A stretch of DNA of 64,000 nt from Alsobacter ponti (GCF_024294805.1 NZ_JANCLU010000004.1:226601-290600); one strand, 5' to 3'; counted from the first letter of the stretch, positions 48,605 to 57,044 are shown. A program made the numbers and translations. The notes: generated by a model from the letters alone, not told the origin.

Positions 48605-49543
48605 CTAGGGCTCCTGCCCGTCGACCGCCCAGGCGCGCATGATGTGGTGCGCGATGGCGATGGGCGGCGGGCAGCCGAGGCCGGCGGGGTGCGTGCCCTC
48701 GAGCATGGCGCGCGCTTCCTCCCGCGTGAACCAGCGCGCGTCCTCCAGCTCGTTGGAGTCGACCGTCAGCTCGTCCGAGGTCGCGAGCGCCAGGCAGCCG
48801 ATCATCAGCGAGGCCGGGAACGGCCAGGGTTGGCTCGCCAGGTAGCGCACCCGCGAGGTGCGGACGCCGGCTTCCTCGTGCAGTTCGCGCCGGACCGCGT
48901 CCTCCACCGTCTCGCCCGGCTCGATGAAGCCGGCGAGGCAGGAATACATCATCGGCGCGAAGCGGGCCTGCCGCCCCAGAACGCAGCGATCGCCGCGTAC
49001 CGCCAGCATGATGGCGACGGGGTCCGTGCGCGGGAAATGCTGCGCCCCGCAGCCGGGGCACTCGCGCCGCCATCCGGCGGCCGCGCTCGCGGTCGGCTGG
49101 CCGCAATGCGCGCAGAAGCGGTGGCGCTGGTGCCAGAACAGGAGGCTCTTGGCCTGGGCCAGCCGGCCCAGCGCCGGCGGCGGCAGCAGGCCCTGCACGG
49201 CGAGCGTCCGCAGGTCGATCGACACCAGCGCCGACTGGCCCTGGTCGTCCGGCGCGCGCGCGTCGAGCAGCGTCGCGAACACCGGCGCGTCGCCGTCGAG
49301 GCCGAGGAAGGCGGTCTCGCGCAGCTGCCCCAGCTCCTCCGCCTCCGCTAGGTGGAACAGCGCGTCGAGCCCGTCGCCGGCCCGGCGCAGCAGCGGGATG
49401 TCGCCGGCCACCACCACGGTGCGCGCCAGCGGGGAGGCGCGAAGCCCCTCCATGCGCGCGGCGTCGTCGCGGTGTTCGGCCAGCCGGTCGAGCCCGTTCT
49501 GGGCGTAGCCGAGCCGGGCGGAGAGTTCGAGGGGGAGCGTCAT
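48605..49543 (-). CDS. nudC: NAD(+) diphosphatase (RNA decapping) NudC
   Basis: A 312-residue Nudix hydrolase that splits NADH/NAD to NMN(H) and AMP and removes NAD caps from RNA. A four-Cys zinc ribbon (CAHCGQP and CPGCGAQ) lies near residues 137-158. The Nudix box GFIEPGETVEDAVRRELHEE follows near residue 208, and the NudC signature SQPWPFPASLMIG after it. It lies 12 bases downstream of the HIT gene on the same strand, an operon of two nucleotide-cleaving enzymes. Confidence 0.96.
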   Translation of the reverse strand: MTLPLELSARLGYAQNGLDRLAEHRDDAARMEGLRASPLARTVVVAGDIPLLRRAGDGLDALFHLAEAEELGQLRETAFLGLDGDAPVFATLLDARAPDDQGQSALVSIDLRTLAVQGLLPPPALGRLAQAKSLLFWHQRHRFCAHCGQPTASAAAGWRRECPGCGAQHFPRTDPVAIMLAVRGDRCVLGRQARFAPMMYSCLAGFIEPGETVEDAVRRELHEEAGVRTSRVRYLASQPWPFPASLMIGCLALATSDELTVDSNELEDARWFTREEARAMLEGTHPAGLGCPPPIAIAHHIMRAWAVDGQEP

Positions 49544-49555
49544 GGCGGGTCCGGG

Positions 49556-49972
49556 TCAGAGATGGCCGAGGGCGGCGGAGAGGCGGGCCGTCTCCGCCGC
49601 CAGCGCGTCCGGCGCGTAGGGGCGGGCGGTCCCGAAGCCGAACACCGGCGCCGGCCAGGCGGCGTCGGCGGCGAAGCGGGCGACGATATGCACGTGCAGC
49701 TGCGGCACCCTGTTGCCGATGGCGCAGGTGTTCAGCTTGTCGGGCTTATACAGGGCCTGCACGACCCGCGAGACGTCCAGGATCTCCCGCCACATCGTCG
49801 CCTGATCGGGCTCCGACAGCTCGATGAATTCGCGGATGCCGGCGCGGCGGGGCGTCAGGATCAGCCACGGGAAGCGGCTGTCGTTCATCAGCAGCACGCG
49901 CGACAGGCCGAGGTCGCCGACCGGCGCGGTGTCCCCGGCGAGTTGGGGATGCAGGGAAAACGGCTCGCTCAT
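49556..49972 (-). CDS. HIT domain-containing protein
   Basis: A 138-residue nucleotide hydrolase/transferase of the histidine-triad superfamily. The active-site motif is PQLHVHIVARF: the two C-terminal His of the HxHxHxx triad remain, and the first position is Gln. DSRFPWLILTPRR and the FIELSEPDQATMWREI helix match the diadenosine tetraphosphate hydrolase-like subgroup of alphaproteobacteria. I chose the ATG at 49972; longer readings run into the SRP RNA gene. Likely co-transcribed with nudC. Confidence 0.92.
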   Translation of the reverse strand: MSEPFSLHPQLAGDTAPVGDLGLSRVLLMNDSRFPWLILTPRRAGIREFIELSEPDQATMWREILDVSRVVQALYKPDKLNTCAIGNRVPQLHVHIVARFAADAAWPAPVFGFGTARPYAPDALAAETARLSAALGHL

Positions 49973-50060
49973 GGGCGGACTCTCGGGAAGGGCGTTCGGG
50001 CCCACTGAGGCTAGAGGAGTCGCGGCCGCGATGCACCCCTCGCGACGCGCGCCTTGCGGC

Positions 50061-50089
50061 TTGTAATCCGGGGTCCGATGTCCGATATA
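50061..50089 (+). promoter_or_regulatory. Promoter of the SRP RNA gene
   Basis: TTGTAA, a 17-base spacer, and GATATA form a sigma-70-type promoter. Transcription would start about seven bases later, at 50096, which is exactly where the paired 5' end of the SRP RNA begins. That agreement makes the assignment fairly strong. Confidence 0.55.
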
Positions 50090-50093
50090 GGGC

Positions 50094-50192
50094 GCGGGAG
50101 GTTGGCGGTGGACGTTCCACTCGCCAACCGGGTCAGGTCCGGAAGGAAGCAGCCCTAACGAGATCGGGCGGGTCTCTGTCCAGCCTCCCACC
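50094..50192 (+). ncRNA. ffs: Signal recognition particle small RNA (4.5S)
   Basis: About 99 nt. The diagnostic apical core GGTCAGGTCCGGAAGGAAGC lies at 50131-50150, followed by AGCCCTAACGAG. The 5' GGGAGGTTGG (50096-50105) pairs with the 3' CCAGCCTCCC (50080+100 to 50189) with one G-U pair, closing the rod. This RNA joins Ffh to deliver nascent membrane proteins to the inner membrane. It lies just upstream of dnaX, the common bacterial order. Exact ends are estimated from the pairing. Confidence 0.95.
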
Positions 50193-50261
50193 TCATTCGA
50201 ACGATCGCAGCCTGCCGATCCGCCGCTCGGGACGCGATCCGGGCCGAGACGACAGGGCCCG

Positions 50262-52157
50262 ATGACCGACCAGCCCACGCTCGATCACGCCGCCGTCTCG
50301 GCGGATACCGACGGACCCGGCCTGCCGGGCCTTGCGCCGCCGCAAGCCGCGTCGCAGGGCGGCTATCGCGTGCTGGCGCGCAAGTATCGTCCCCAGAATT
50401 TCGACGACCTGATCGGCCAGGAAGCGATGGTGCGCACGCTGCGCAACGCCTTCGCCACGGGCCGCATTCCGCAGGCCTGGATCCTCACCGGCGTGCGCGG
50501 CGTCGGCAAGACGACCACCGCCCGCATCCTGGCGCGCGGGCTCAACTACGTGCGCGAGGACGGCTCCGGCGGCCCCACGGTGGAGCTTCGCGACGAGGGC
50601 GTCCACTGCCGCGCCATCATGGAATCGCGGCACGTCGACGTGCTGGAGATGGACGCCGCCTCCCACACCAGCGTGGAGGACGTGCGCGCCATCACCGACG
50701 GCATCCGCTACGCCCCGGCCTCGGCGCGCTACAAGGTGTACATCATCGACGAGGTCCACATGCTGTCGGAGAAGGCGTTCAACGCCTTCCTGAAGACGCT
50801 GGAGGAGCCGCCGCCGCACGCCAAGTTCGTGTTCGCCACCACCGAGATCCGCAAGGTCCCGGTGACCATCCTGTCGCGGTGCCAGCGTTTCGACCTGCGC
50901 CGCGTCGACGCCTCGCTGCTGGTGAGCCACCTCGAGTCCATCTGCCGGCAGGAGGGCGTTTCGGTCGAGCCCGAGGCGCTGGCGATGATCGCGCGCGCCG
51001 CCGAGGGCTCGGTGCGCGATTCGCTGTCGCTGCTCGACCAGGCCATCGCCCACGGGGCGGGGCGCGTCGACGCCGAGACGGTGCGCGCCATGATGGGGCT
51101 CGCCGACCGGGCCCGCGTCATCGACCTGTTCGAGGCGGTGATGAAGGGCGACATCGCCACGGCGCTCAAGGAACTGCGCGACCAGTACGATTCGGGCGCC
51201 GACCCGGCCGTCGTGCTCACCGACCTCGCCGAGTTCGTGCATCTCGTCACCCGCCTCAAGGTCGTGCCCGAGGCTGCGCGCGAGGCCAGCGTGACCGAGG
51301 TGGAGCGCGTGCGCGGCGAGGCCTGCACGACGCTGTCGATGCGGGTGCTGTCGCGCGCCTGGCAGATGCTGTCGCGCGGCATCGCCGAGGTGCAGTCCTC
51401 GCCCAAGCCCGTGGCCGCCGCCGAGATGGTGCTGGTGCGCCTCGCCTACGCCGCCGACCTCCCGACGCCGGACGACGCGCTGCGCCTGCTCTCCCAGCAG
51501 GGCGGCGTGAACGGCGCGGGCGGCGGTTCCGGCCCGGCCCCGGGCGGCGGCGGCGGAGCCCGCGCCGTCGCCAACGGCGCGCCGCGCGCCGACCAGCGCG
51601 CCGACCCGGGCCTCGGGCAGCCACGCGTCGGGGCCAGCCTGTCGGTCGCCTCGCGGGCGGAGCCGCAGGCCCGCGCGCCCTCGCAGACGCCTGCCGGCGC
51701 GCCGGCGGTGCGGGTGGCGCGGTTCGAGGATCTCGTGGCGCTCGCCGCCGAGAAGCGCGACATCGCCGCCAAGATGGCGCTGGAGCGCGACGTGCGGCTG
51801 GTCCGCTTCGAGGACGGGCGGCTGGAATTCGCCGCCGGCGAGAACGCCTCGCCGACGCTGGCCGGCGACCTCTCCAAGCGTCTCGCCGATTGGACGGGAC
51901 GCCGCTGGATCGTCGCGCTGTCCTCGGAGGAGGGGCAGCCGACCCTGCGCGAGAAGGCGGACGCCGAGGCGCGCGAGCGCATGACGGGCGTGCGGGCGGA
52001 CCCGCTGGTGCGCGCCGCGCTGGAACGCTGGCCGGGCGCGCAGATCACCGCCATCCGCGACATGGAGGCCGCCGCCCCCGCGCCCGCCGAACCGGACGAG
52101 GATGCCCAGGTGGCGGACGCGCCTTTCGATTTCGACGGCTTCGACGACGATTTGTGA
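50262..52157 (+). CDS. dnaX: DNA polymerase III subunits gamma and tau
   Basis: A 631-residue clamp-loader ATPase. The AAA+ domain starts near residue 30 (YRVLARKYRPQNFDDLIGQE), with Walker A GVRGVGKTTTAR near residue 74, Walker B VYIIDEVHMLSEKAFNAFLK, and sensor motifs. After about residue 410 it becomes Gly/Ala/Pro-rich, then ends with a tau-type domain reaching an acidic C-terminus (DFDGFDDDL). Of the four zinc-finger Cys of E. coli DnaX only the last (HCRAIMESRHVDVLEMDAAS) remains. It starts about 70 bases after the SRP RNA and is followed by ybaB and recR. Confidence 0.97.
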   Translation: MTDQPTLDHAAVSADTDGPGLPGLAPPQAASQGGYRVLARKYRPQNFDDLIGQEAMVRTLRNAFATGRIPQAWILTGVRGVGKTTTARILARGLNYVREDGSGGPTVELRDEGVHCRAIMESRHVDVLEMDAASHTSVEDVRAITDGIRYAPASARYKVYIIDEVHMLSEKAFNAFLKTLEEPPPHAKFVFATTEIRKVPVTILSRCQRFDLRRVDASLLVSHLESICRQEGVSVEPEALAMIARAAEGSVRDSLSLLDQAIAHGAGRVDAETVRAMMGLADRARVIDLFEAVMKGDIATALKELRDQYDSGADPAVVLTDLAEFVHLVTRLKVVPEAAREASVTEVERVRGEACTTLSMRVLSRAWQMLSRGIAEVQSSPKPVAAAEMVLVRLAYAADLPTPDDALRLLSQQGGVNGAGGGSGPAPGGGGGARAVANGAPRADQRADPGLGQPRVGASLSVASRAEPQARAPSQTPAGAPAVRVARFEDLVALAAEKRDIAAKMALERDVRLVRFEDGRLEFAAGENASPTLAGDLSKRLADWTGRRWIVALSSEEGQPTLREKADAEARERMTGVRADPLVRAALERWPGAQITAIRDMEAAAPAPAEPDEDAQVADAPFDFDGFDDDL

Positions 52158-52176
52158 CGGACGATTGGAGATCCCT

Positions 52177-52497
52177 ATGAAGGACATCATGGGCATGATG
52201 AAGAAGGTCCAGGAGATGCAGGCCAGGATGGCCGCGCTCCAGGACGAGCTCGAGTCCATGGAGGTCGAGGGCGCGGCCGGCGGCGGCATGGTCAAGGTGA
52301 CGATGACGGCCAAGGGCGCGGTCAAGGGCGTCGCCATCGACGACAGCCTGATGAAGGTCGACGAGAAGGACATCCTGGAGGATCTGCTGGCCGCCGCCGT
52401 CAACGACGCGCGCGGCAAGGCCGATCGCGTGGCGCAGGACAAGATGTCGTCGATCACCGCCGGTCTGCCGATTCCGCCCGGGATGAAGCTGTTCTGA
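52177..52497 (+). CDS. YbaB/EbfC family nucleoid-associated protein
   Basis: A 106-residue DNA-binding protein: [20 protein letters not shown] forms the N-terminal helix, followed by [20 protein letters not shown] and the C-terminal helix. The family binds DNA as a dimer and is often encoded between dnaX and recR, as here. GGAG eight bases upstream supports the ATG at 52177. The biological role is not settled. Confidence 0.94.
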   Translation: MKDIMGMMKKVQEMQARMAALQDELESMEVEGAAGGGMVKVTMTAKGAVKGVAIDDSLMKVDEKDILEDLLAAAVNDARGKADRVAQDKMSSITAGLPIPPGMKLF

Positions 52498-52504
52498 GCG
52501 GACC

Positions 52505-53107
52505 ATGGCGTCCGTTACCGGCCCTGAGATCGAGCGGCTGATCCAGCTCCTGGCGCGCCTGCCGGGGCTCGGCCCCCGCTCGGCCCGCCGGGCGGCGCTG
52601 CACCTCATCAAAAGGCGGGAGCAGTTGCTGGCCCCGCTGGCCGAGGCCATGCGCGTGGCCAACGAGACGGTGCGCGTGTGCTCGTCCTGCGGCAATGTCG
52701 ACACCAGCGATCCCTGCACGATCTGCCGCGACCCGCGCCGCGACGAGTCGATCCTGGTGGTCGTCGAGGACGTGTCGGATCTCTGGGCGCTGGAGCGGGC
52801 CGGGGTGGTCAATGCCCGCTACCACGTGCTGGGCGGCGTGCTGTCGGCGCTCGACGGGGTGGGGCCGTCCGACCTCAACCTCGACCGGCTGCTCGCGCGC
52901 GTCACCGACAGCCCGGTGAAGGAGGTTATCCTGGCGCTCAACGCCACGGTCGACGGGCAGACCACCGCGCATTACGTAACGGACCTGCTGGCCCCCACCG
53001 GCGTCGCCGTGTCGCGGCTCGCCCATGGCGTGCCGGTGGGCGGCGAGCTGGACTATCTCGACGAGGGCACGCTGGCGGCGGCCCTGCGCTCGCGCACGCG
53101 CGGCTGA
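52505..53107 (+). CDS. recR: Recombination mediator RecR
   Basis: A 200-residue DNA-binding protein of the RecFOR pathway that helps load RecA at gaps. It has an N-terminal helix-hairpin-helix ([20 protein letters not shown]), a four-Cys zinc motif ([16 protein letters not shown]), a TOPRIM domain ([18 protein letters not shown]), and the C-terminal Walker-like region. The length matches the family. It begins seven bases after the ybaB stop and is convergent with the cyclase gene. Confidence 0.96.
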   Translation: MASVTGPEIERLIQLLARLPGLGPRSARRAALHLIKRREQLLAPLAEAMRVANETVRVCSSCGNVDTSDPCTICRDPRRDESILVVVEDVSDLWALERAGVVNARYHVLGGVLSALDGVGPSDLNLDRLLARVTDSPVKEVILALNATVDGQTTAHYVTDLLAPTGVAVSRLAHGVPVGGELDYLDEGTLAAALRSRTRG

Positions 53108-53126
53108 CTCCGCCTCTGGCGCCGCG

Positions 53127-55331
53127 TCAGGCGTTGGCGACGCGCAGTTCCGGCCGCGCCGCCGGTTCGGGCGCCAGGCGCTCGCGGCACTTTTCGTAGA
53201 ACAGGTCGAGCATCGGGAAATCGCGGCTCGCGATGCGCGCGCACGCGACGAGGCGGCGCTCGATTTCGTCGACGTCGCCCGTCTCGCTGGCGCGCACCAG
53301 GCCGGCATGCTCGCGCGCCAGCTGGTGGAAGGCGTCGCCCTGCGCGACCGCCTCGTCGCCGACCAGGATGAACATCCGGGTCTGCTCGTGCCGGCCACGC
53401 AGTTCCACCTCGCCCGCTTCCAGCCAGGCGAAGGCGGGGACCTCGGAATGCACGGTCTCGGTGACGAGGCAGTCGACGCCGAGCTCCTTCGTGAGCCCCT
53501 GGACGCGGGCCGAGACGTTCACGGCGTCTCCCACCACCGAGTAGTTGAAGTGGTGCTCCGAGCCCATGTTGCCGACACAGGCGCTGCCCCGGTTGATGCC
53601 GATGCCGATGCGGATGTTGGGGCTGGCGTAGCCCTTGCGATGCAGGCCGAAGGCGTCGCTCGCGTTCAGTTCGGCCAGCCGGTCGCGCAGGCGCAGCGAG
53701 GCCAGGCAGGCGAGCTTGGCGTGGTCGGGCACGTCCAGCGGCGCGTTCCAGAACGCCATGATGGAGTCGCCGATATACTTGTCGATGGTGCCGGCCTGGT
53801 CGACGATCACCTCGCTGAGCTGACCGAGCACGCGGTTGAGGAATTCGATCAGCTCGGTCGGCGACAGGGTTTCGCTGAGCGAGGTGAAGCTGCGGATGTC
53901 GAGGAACAGGATGGTGAGGTCGCGCTCCTCGCCGCCCAGCCGCAGCGCCTGCGGGTTCTCCTCCAGGCGCGCCAGGATGGCGGGCGAGACGTAGCGGCCG
54001 AAGGCCCGGCGCACGAACCGCTTGTCGCGGTCCGTCACCAGGTAGCGGAAGCTGGTCAGCGAGAAGTGCAGCACCAGCGACGATCCCAGCGCGAACACCG
54101 GGTCGATCAGCAGGCCGAAGGCGCTGAACGCGAACCAGGAGCCGGCGCACAGGCCCAGCGCCAGCAGCCCGCCGAGCCCCAGCGCCAGCATCGGCCCGCC
54201 CAGCGTCACCGCGACGGCGACCGATATGCCGAACACGACGACCAGCAGGGTCTCCAGCGGGTCCACCCAGTCCGGACGCAGCAGGAACTTGCCGCTCAGC
54301 GCCTGTTCGAGCACCTGGGCGTGCACCGAGACGCCGGGCACGGTTTCGCCCAGCGGCGTGGTGCGCACGTCGAGAAGGCCCACCGCCGACGTGCCGATGA
54401 AGACGATGCTGTTCTCGACGAGCGGGCGCAGCGACTCGTCGGGCGGGTCCTGCAGGAACCGCGCGATCGAGACGTAGCGCTCTGGCGTCTCGCGCGTGAA
54501 ATAGACCCGGAATTCGCCGCGCGCCGTCGTCGGCGCCTCGACGTCCCCGGCGCGCACCGAGAGGGCGGCCGCCGGCTCGCTCGGCGTTGAGCGCACCAGC
54601 AGCGTGTCGACGCCCTGCGCGACGCGCAGCGCCTCCAGCGCGAGGCTCGGATAGACGCGCTGGCCGTCGCTCCAGATCAGCGGCACCTGACGCACGATGC
54701 CCTGGTTGTCCTGCGGCGAGATCGAGATGGCGCCGAGCCCGGCGGCGCTCTCGTCCAGCGCGGGCAGATTGTCCACGGCGGCCCCGAACCCGACGATGGA
54801 ACGGGCCGGGTCGAGGCCGGTGAAGGCGAGCCCGCCCTTTTTGGGCGGCCGCGTCGCGTTCTCCCCGGGCAGGATGCCGAAGCCGAGGACGACATTGCTG
54901 CCCTCGATCGCCTTGGCGAACACCGCGTCGTTATCGGGCAGCTTGCTTTGCAGGGCGTCGGCGACGGCCGGGCCCACCACGTCGCGCACCTCCGGTCGCG
55001 CGCCGAGGGAAGCCGGCGACAGCCGGTCGGGTTCGGCCAACACCATGTCGAACGCCACCGAGGCGGCGCCCATTTCGCGCAGCCGCGTGACGATCTTGGC
55101 GAGGGCGTCGCGCGGCCACGGCCATTGGCCGACCGTCGCCAGCGACGCCTCGTCGATGTCCAGAATGCGGATGGGCAGCGGCTCGTAGGCGCGCGGCTGG
55201 AGACGCTGGTACTGGTCGAACAGCAGTTCGCGCGCGATCCGCGCCGGCATCGGGTCGGCGACGCGCAGGCCCGCGCACAGGCCGACGAAGATCGCGCCGA
55301 CCGCGAGCGCGGAGATGTGCAGGCGGTTCAT
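53127..55331 (-). CDS. CHASE2-domain class III adenylate cyclase
   Basis: A 734-residue membrane sensor-enzyme. An N-terminal helix is followed by an extracytoplasmic CHASE2 domain (residues about 30-340, with ILDIDEASLATVGQWPWPRD), three membrane helices (about 350-430), and a cyclase catalytic domain from about residue 465 (LTILFLDIRSFTSLSETLSP). Metal Asp residues, the adenine-type Lys in TIDKYIGDSIMAFWN, and Asn/Arg in VVGDAVNVSARVQ are present, so it should be active and make cAMP. It lies downstream of, and on the same strand as, the FecR-domain gene (57-base gap), a pairing seen in other alphaproteobacteria. Confidence 0.93.
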   Translation of the reverse strand: MNRLHISALAVGAIFVGLCAGLRVADPMPARIARELLFDQYQRLQPRAYEPLPIRILDIDEASLATVGQWPWPRDALAKIVTRLREMGAASVAFDMVLAEPDRLSPASLGARPEVRDVVGPAVADALQSKLPDNDAVFAKAIEGSNVVLGFGILPGENATRPPKKGGLAFTGLDPARSIVGFGAAVDNLPALDESAAGLGAISISPQDNQGIVRQVPLIWSDGQRVYPSLALEALRVAQGVDTLLVRSTPSEPAAALSVRAGDVEAPTTARGEFRVYFTRETPERYVSIARFLQDPPDESLRPLVENSIVFIGTSAVGLLDVRTTPLGETVPGVSVHAQVLEQALSGKFLLRPDWVDPLETLLVVVFGISVAVAVTLGGPMLALGLGGLLALGLCAGSWFAFSAFGLLIDPVFALGSSLVLHFSLTSFRYLVTDRDKRFVRRAFGRYVSPAILARLEENPQALRLGGEERDLTILFLDIRSFTSLSETLSPTELIEFLNRVLGQLSEVIVDQAGTIDKYIGDSIMAFWNAPLDVPDHAKLACLASLRLRDRLAELNASDAFGLHRKGYASPNIRIGIGINRGSACVGNMGSEHHFNYSVVGDAVNVSARVQGLTKELGVDCLVTETVHSEVPAFAWLEAGEVELRGRHEQTRMFILVGDEAVAQGDAFHQLAREHAGLVRASETGDVDEIERRLVACARIASRDFPMLDLFYEKCRERLAPEPAARPELRVANA

Positions 55332-55388
55332 GCCCGGCGCGTCAAGACGAACCCGCAGCCCGGCCGCTCGCGGCCGGGCGCGCCGGGA

Positions 55389-55560
55389 TCAGTTGCGGCC
55401 ATTGCCGTTGCCGTTGCCGCCCGCGTTGCCGTTTCCGTTGCCGCCGGCGTTGCCGTTGCCATTGCCGCGGCCTCCACCGTTTCCGCCGCCGTTGCCAACG
55501 CCGCCGTTGCCGCCATTGCCGCCGTCGCTCGCCGCGGCGGAGCTGCCGCCCGACCTGCCG
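55389..55560. repeat. Low-complexity repeat encoding the Gly/Asn tail
   Basis: Short GCCGTT/GCCATT/GCCGCC hexamer-like repeats encode the Gly-Asn tail of the FecR protein. Such repeats can change length by slippage, so tail length may vary among strains. Confidence 0.6.
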
Positions 55561-56591
55561 CCGCCATTGCCGCCGGCGCCGCCGGTGCCGCCGCCGGAAC
55601 CGCCGCCGCCGATCGTATCGAGGCTGAAGCTCGTCGTCGTGATGGCCTGGCCACCGCCGCCGCCACCGCCGACGCCGCCCCGGCCCTTGACTCCGTCATT
55701 GCCGAAATTGCCGCCGCCGGGCGTCTCGCCGGCCTTGCCCACGGGCTTGCCGTTGCCGGGGTTGGCCGGCAGGGCCGGCGGGGGAGGCGGAGGCGGGGGC
55801 GGTTCCACCGGCGGAGGCGGCGGGGGCGGCGGCGGGCGCACGGCCGCGACGGCCTGAGGAGGCGGTGGTGGGATCGGCTTGCCTTCGAGCACGGCCCGCT
55901 GGTCCGAGCACGAGGAGGTCTGCGCCCGGAAGTCCTGGCGGACCGTGGCGTTCTGGTTGCTGATGTAGGGGAAGTCCGCCTTCAGACGCCGGTCGCGGTC
56001 TTCCATCGAGGTGATCTGGCGCGGCGAGCCGCCGCGCGGGATCTCGATCATGCTGCAGGCCTGCGTCGCCTCGATGCAGGAGCCCGCGCCGCAAATGGTC
56101 GCCGCGCCGCTGAGCAGCACGAACTGCGTCTGGCCGTTAGGGCGGACGTTGAGGTCGAATTCCGTGCCGCGGATGCCGATCGTCGCCGTCGGCGTCTTGA
56201 TGGCGTAGGACGGCTTGGGGCTGTCGCCGGTGATGAACCGGAAGGTGCCGCGCAGCGCGTTGATCGAGAACCGGCTGACCGTGTTGGTGCTGGCGCTCTG
56301 GAGCAGATACTGCTCGAGCATCAGGCTGGAGCCCGGCCCGACCACCAGCCTCGTCTCGTCGCTGAAGAGTAGCTGGGCCTGGCCGACAGGTCCCGTCTGG
56401 ATTCGGTCGCCCATGTACACGGGCTGCATCGCCACGACGTTGCGAACGTTGCCCCCGCGCGCGGCGGCGACGTCCGGAAGCACCTCGACGGCGCGCCCGC
56501 TCACGTCCTGCGCCTGGACCGCCGTTCCCGCCAGCCCGAGGAAGACCGCGCCCAGCAGTCCGGCGCGCAGCCTGTGCCCACTCCCGCTCAC
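55389..56591 (-). CDS. FecR-domain secreted protein with Pro-rich and Gly/Asn-rich tail
   Basis: A 400-residue exported protein. The signal peptide ends AVQAQ near residue 28. The FecR domain spans about residues 45-200 (GDRIQTGPVGQAQLLFSDET, FSINALRGTFRFITGDSPKP, TIGIRGTEFDL). A proline-rich hinge (PPPPPPPP blocks, about residues 242-275) follows, then a long Gly/Asn tail with GNGNGNAGG repeats to the end. The tail is low complexity (DNA 55389-55560 is a GCCGTT/GCCATT-type repeat). It is probably a cell-envelope protein partnering the CHASE2 cyclase downstream; the function is unknown. A palindrome lies just upstream of the start. Confidence 0.85.
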   Translation of the reverse strand: MSGSGHRLRAGLLGAVFLGLAGTAVQAQDVSGRAVEVLPDVAAARGGNVRNVVAMQPVYMGDRIQTGPVGQAQLLFSDETRLVVGPGSSLMLEQYLLQSASTNTVSRFSINALRGTFRFITGDSPKPSYAIKTPTATIGIRGTEFDLNVRPNGQTQFVLLSGAATICGAGSCIEATQACSMIEIPRGGSPRQITSMEDRDRRLKADFPYISNQNATVRQDFRAQTSSCSDQRAVLEGKPIPPPPPQAVAAVRPPPPPPPPPVEPPPPPPPPPALPANPGNGKPVGKAGETPGGGNFGNDGVKGRGGVGGGGGGGQAITTTSFSLDTIGGGGSGGGTGGAGGNGGGRSGGSSAAASDGGNGGNGGVGNGGGNGGGRGNGNGNAGGNGNGNAGGNGNGNGRN

Positions 56592-56618
56592 AGACCCACT
56601 CCGTTTTAATCGTTAATG

Positions 56619-56637
56619 ATGTGTTTAATTAACACAT
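56619..56637. promoter_or_regulatory. 19-base palindrome upstream of the FecR gene
   Basis: ATGTGTTTAATTAACACAT reads nearly the same on both strands, with one mismatch at the centre. It lies 28 bases upstream of the FecR start codon. It is the size and symmetry of a dimeric repressor site; overlapping TTAA motifs also allow a CtrA reading, but with an eight-base spacer. Confidence 0.4.
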
Positions 56638-56919
56638 GAGTAACAATTTGCCGAGTCACGGATTGAGTAGTTGTGCGGGCGCGCACGCTTGATGCTCAAG
56701 GGAAATTCCGGCGGATGCGACCCGCAGCTTAACCATATTCGCGAATTCCGGGACAAAAGCGGGGCTGGTCGCGGGCTATAGGGGGATGCGGGCTCCAACC
56801 ACCGACGGCGGACTTTGGCCATGCGTCCCAGGATCGGCGAAGCGCCGTCGCATGCGGCGTGGAACGGCGCGCGGGGGACGTTCCCCCGGAGCTCCAGGCG
56901 GCTCGCCCCCAAGGCGCAT

Positions 56920-56954
56920 TGCTGCATTGCAAAATCGTATGTTGCAATGCAGCA
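56920..56954. promoter_or_regulatory. Perfect 13-bp inverted repeat, PhaR-like operator candidate
   Basis: TGCTGCATTGCAA and its exact reverse complement TTGCAATGCAGCA flank a nine-base spacer. Each arm contains a TGC-N3-GCA core resembling the sites of PhaR, the polyhydroxyalkanoate repressor (as recalled from the literature: CTGC-N3-4-GCAG). It sits directly upstream of a small-RNA-like segment. Matching to PhaR is inference. Confidence 0.45.
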
Positions 56955-56957
56955 TGA

Positions 56958-57044
56958 AAGGATTCAGTGTGCGGTCTGCCCTCCTAGGGCGTTTCCTCCC
57001 TTGACTTGGGCCGCGGGACATCTGTCCGGCGGCCCCTTTCTTTT
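56958..57044 (+). ncRNA. Putative small RNA, MmgR/alpha-r8-like
   Basis: A short segment with the layout of an sRNA: a GCCCT/AGGGC hairpin (56978-56990), an unpaired TTTCCTCCCT (56992-57001), and a strong terminator hairpin (57008-57035) followed by CTTTCTTTT. The unpaired decamer is complementary to ribosome-binding sites and matches what I recall of the core of the alphaproteobacterial MmgR sRNA that limits polyhydroxybutyrate accumulation. No credible protein gene lies on this strand here; only a 16-codon ORF (56954-57004) fits. The 5' end is estimated. Confidence 0.5.
57008..57044 (+). terminator. Intrinsic terminator of the putative small RNA
   Basis: GGGCCGC...GGACA pairs with TGTCC...GCGGCCC over about twelve base pairs with one mismatch, followed by CCTTTCTTTT. 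It is oriented on the plus strand, where no protein gene precedes it, so it must end some other transcript. Confidence 0.7.

Noticed and set aside
55390-55870. Possible CRISPR or minisatellite in the FecR gene
   Set aside because: The repeats keep the reading frame and encode Gly/Asn and Pro tracts; there are no unique spacers.
56954-57004. A 16-codon ORF inside the putative sRNA
   Set aside because: It has no ribosome-binding site at a good distance, and the core is better explained as an anti-Shine-Dalgarno RNA segment. A dual-function RNA cannot be excluded.
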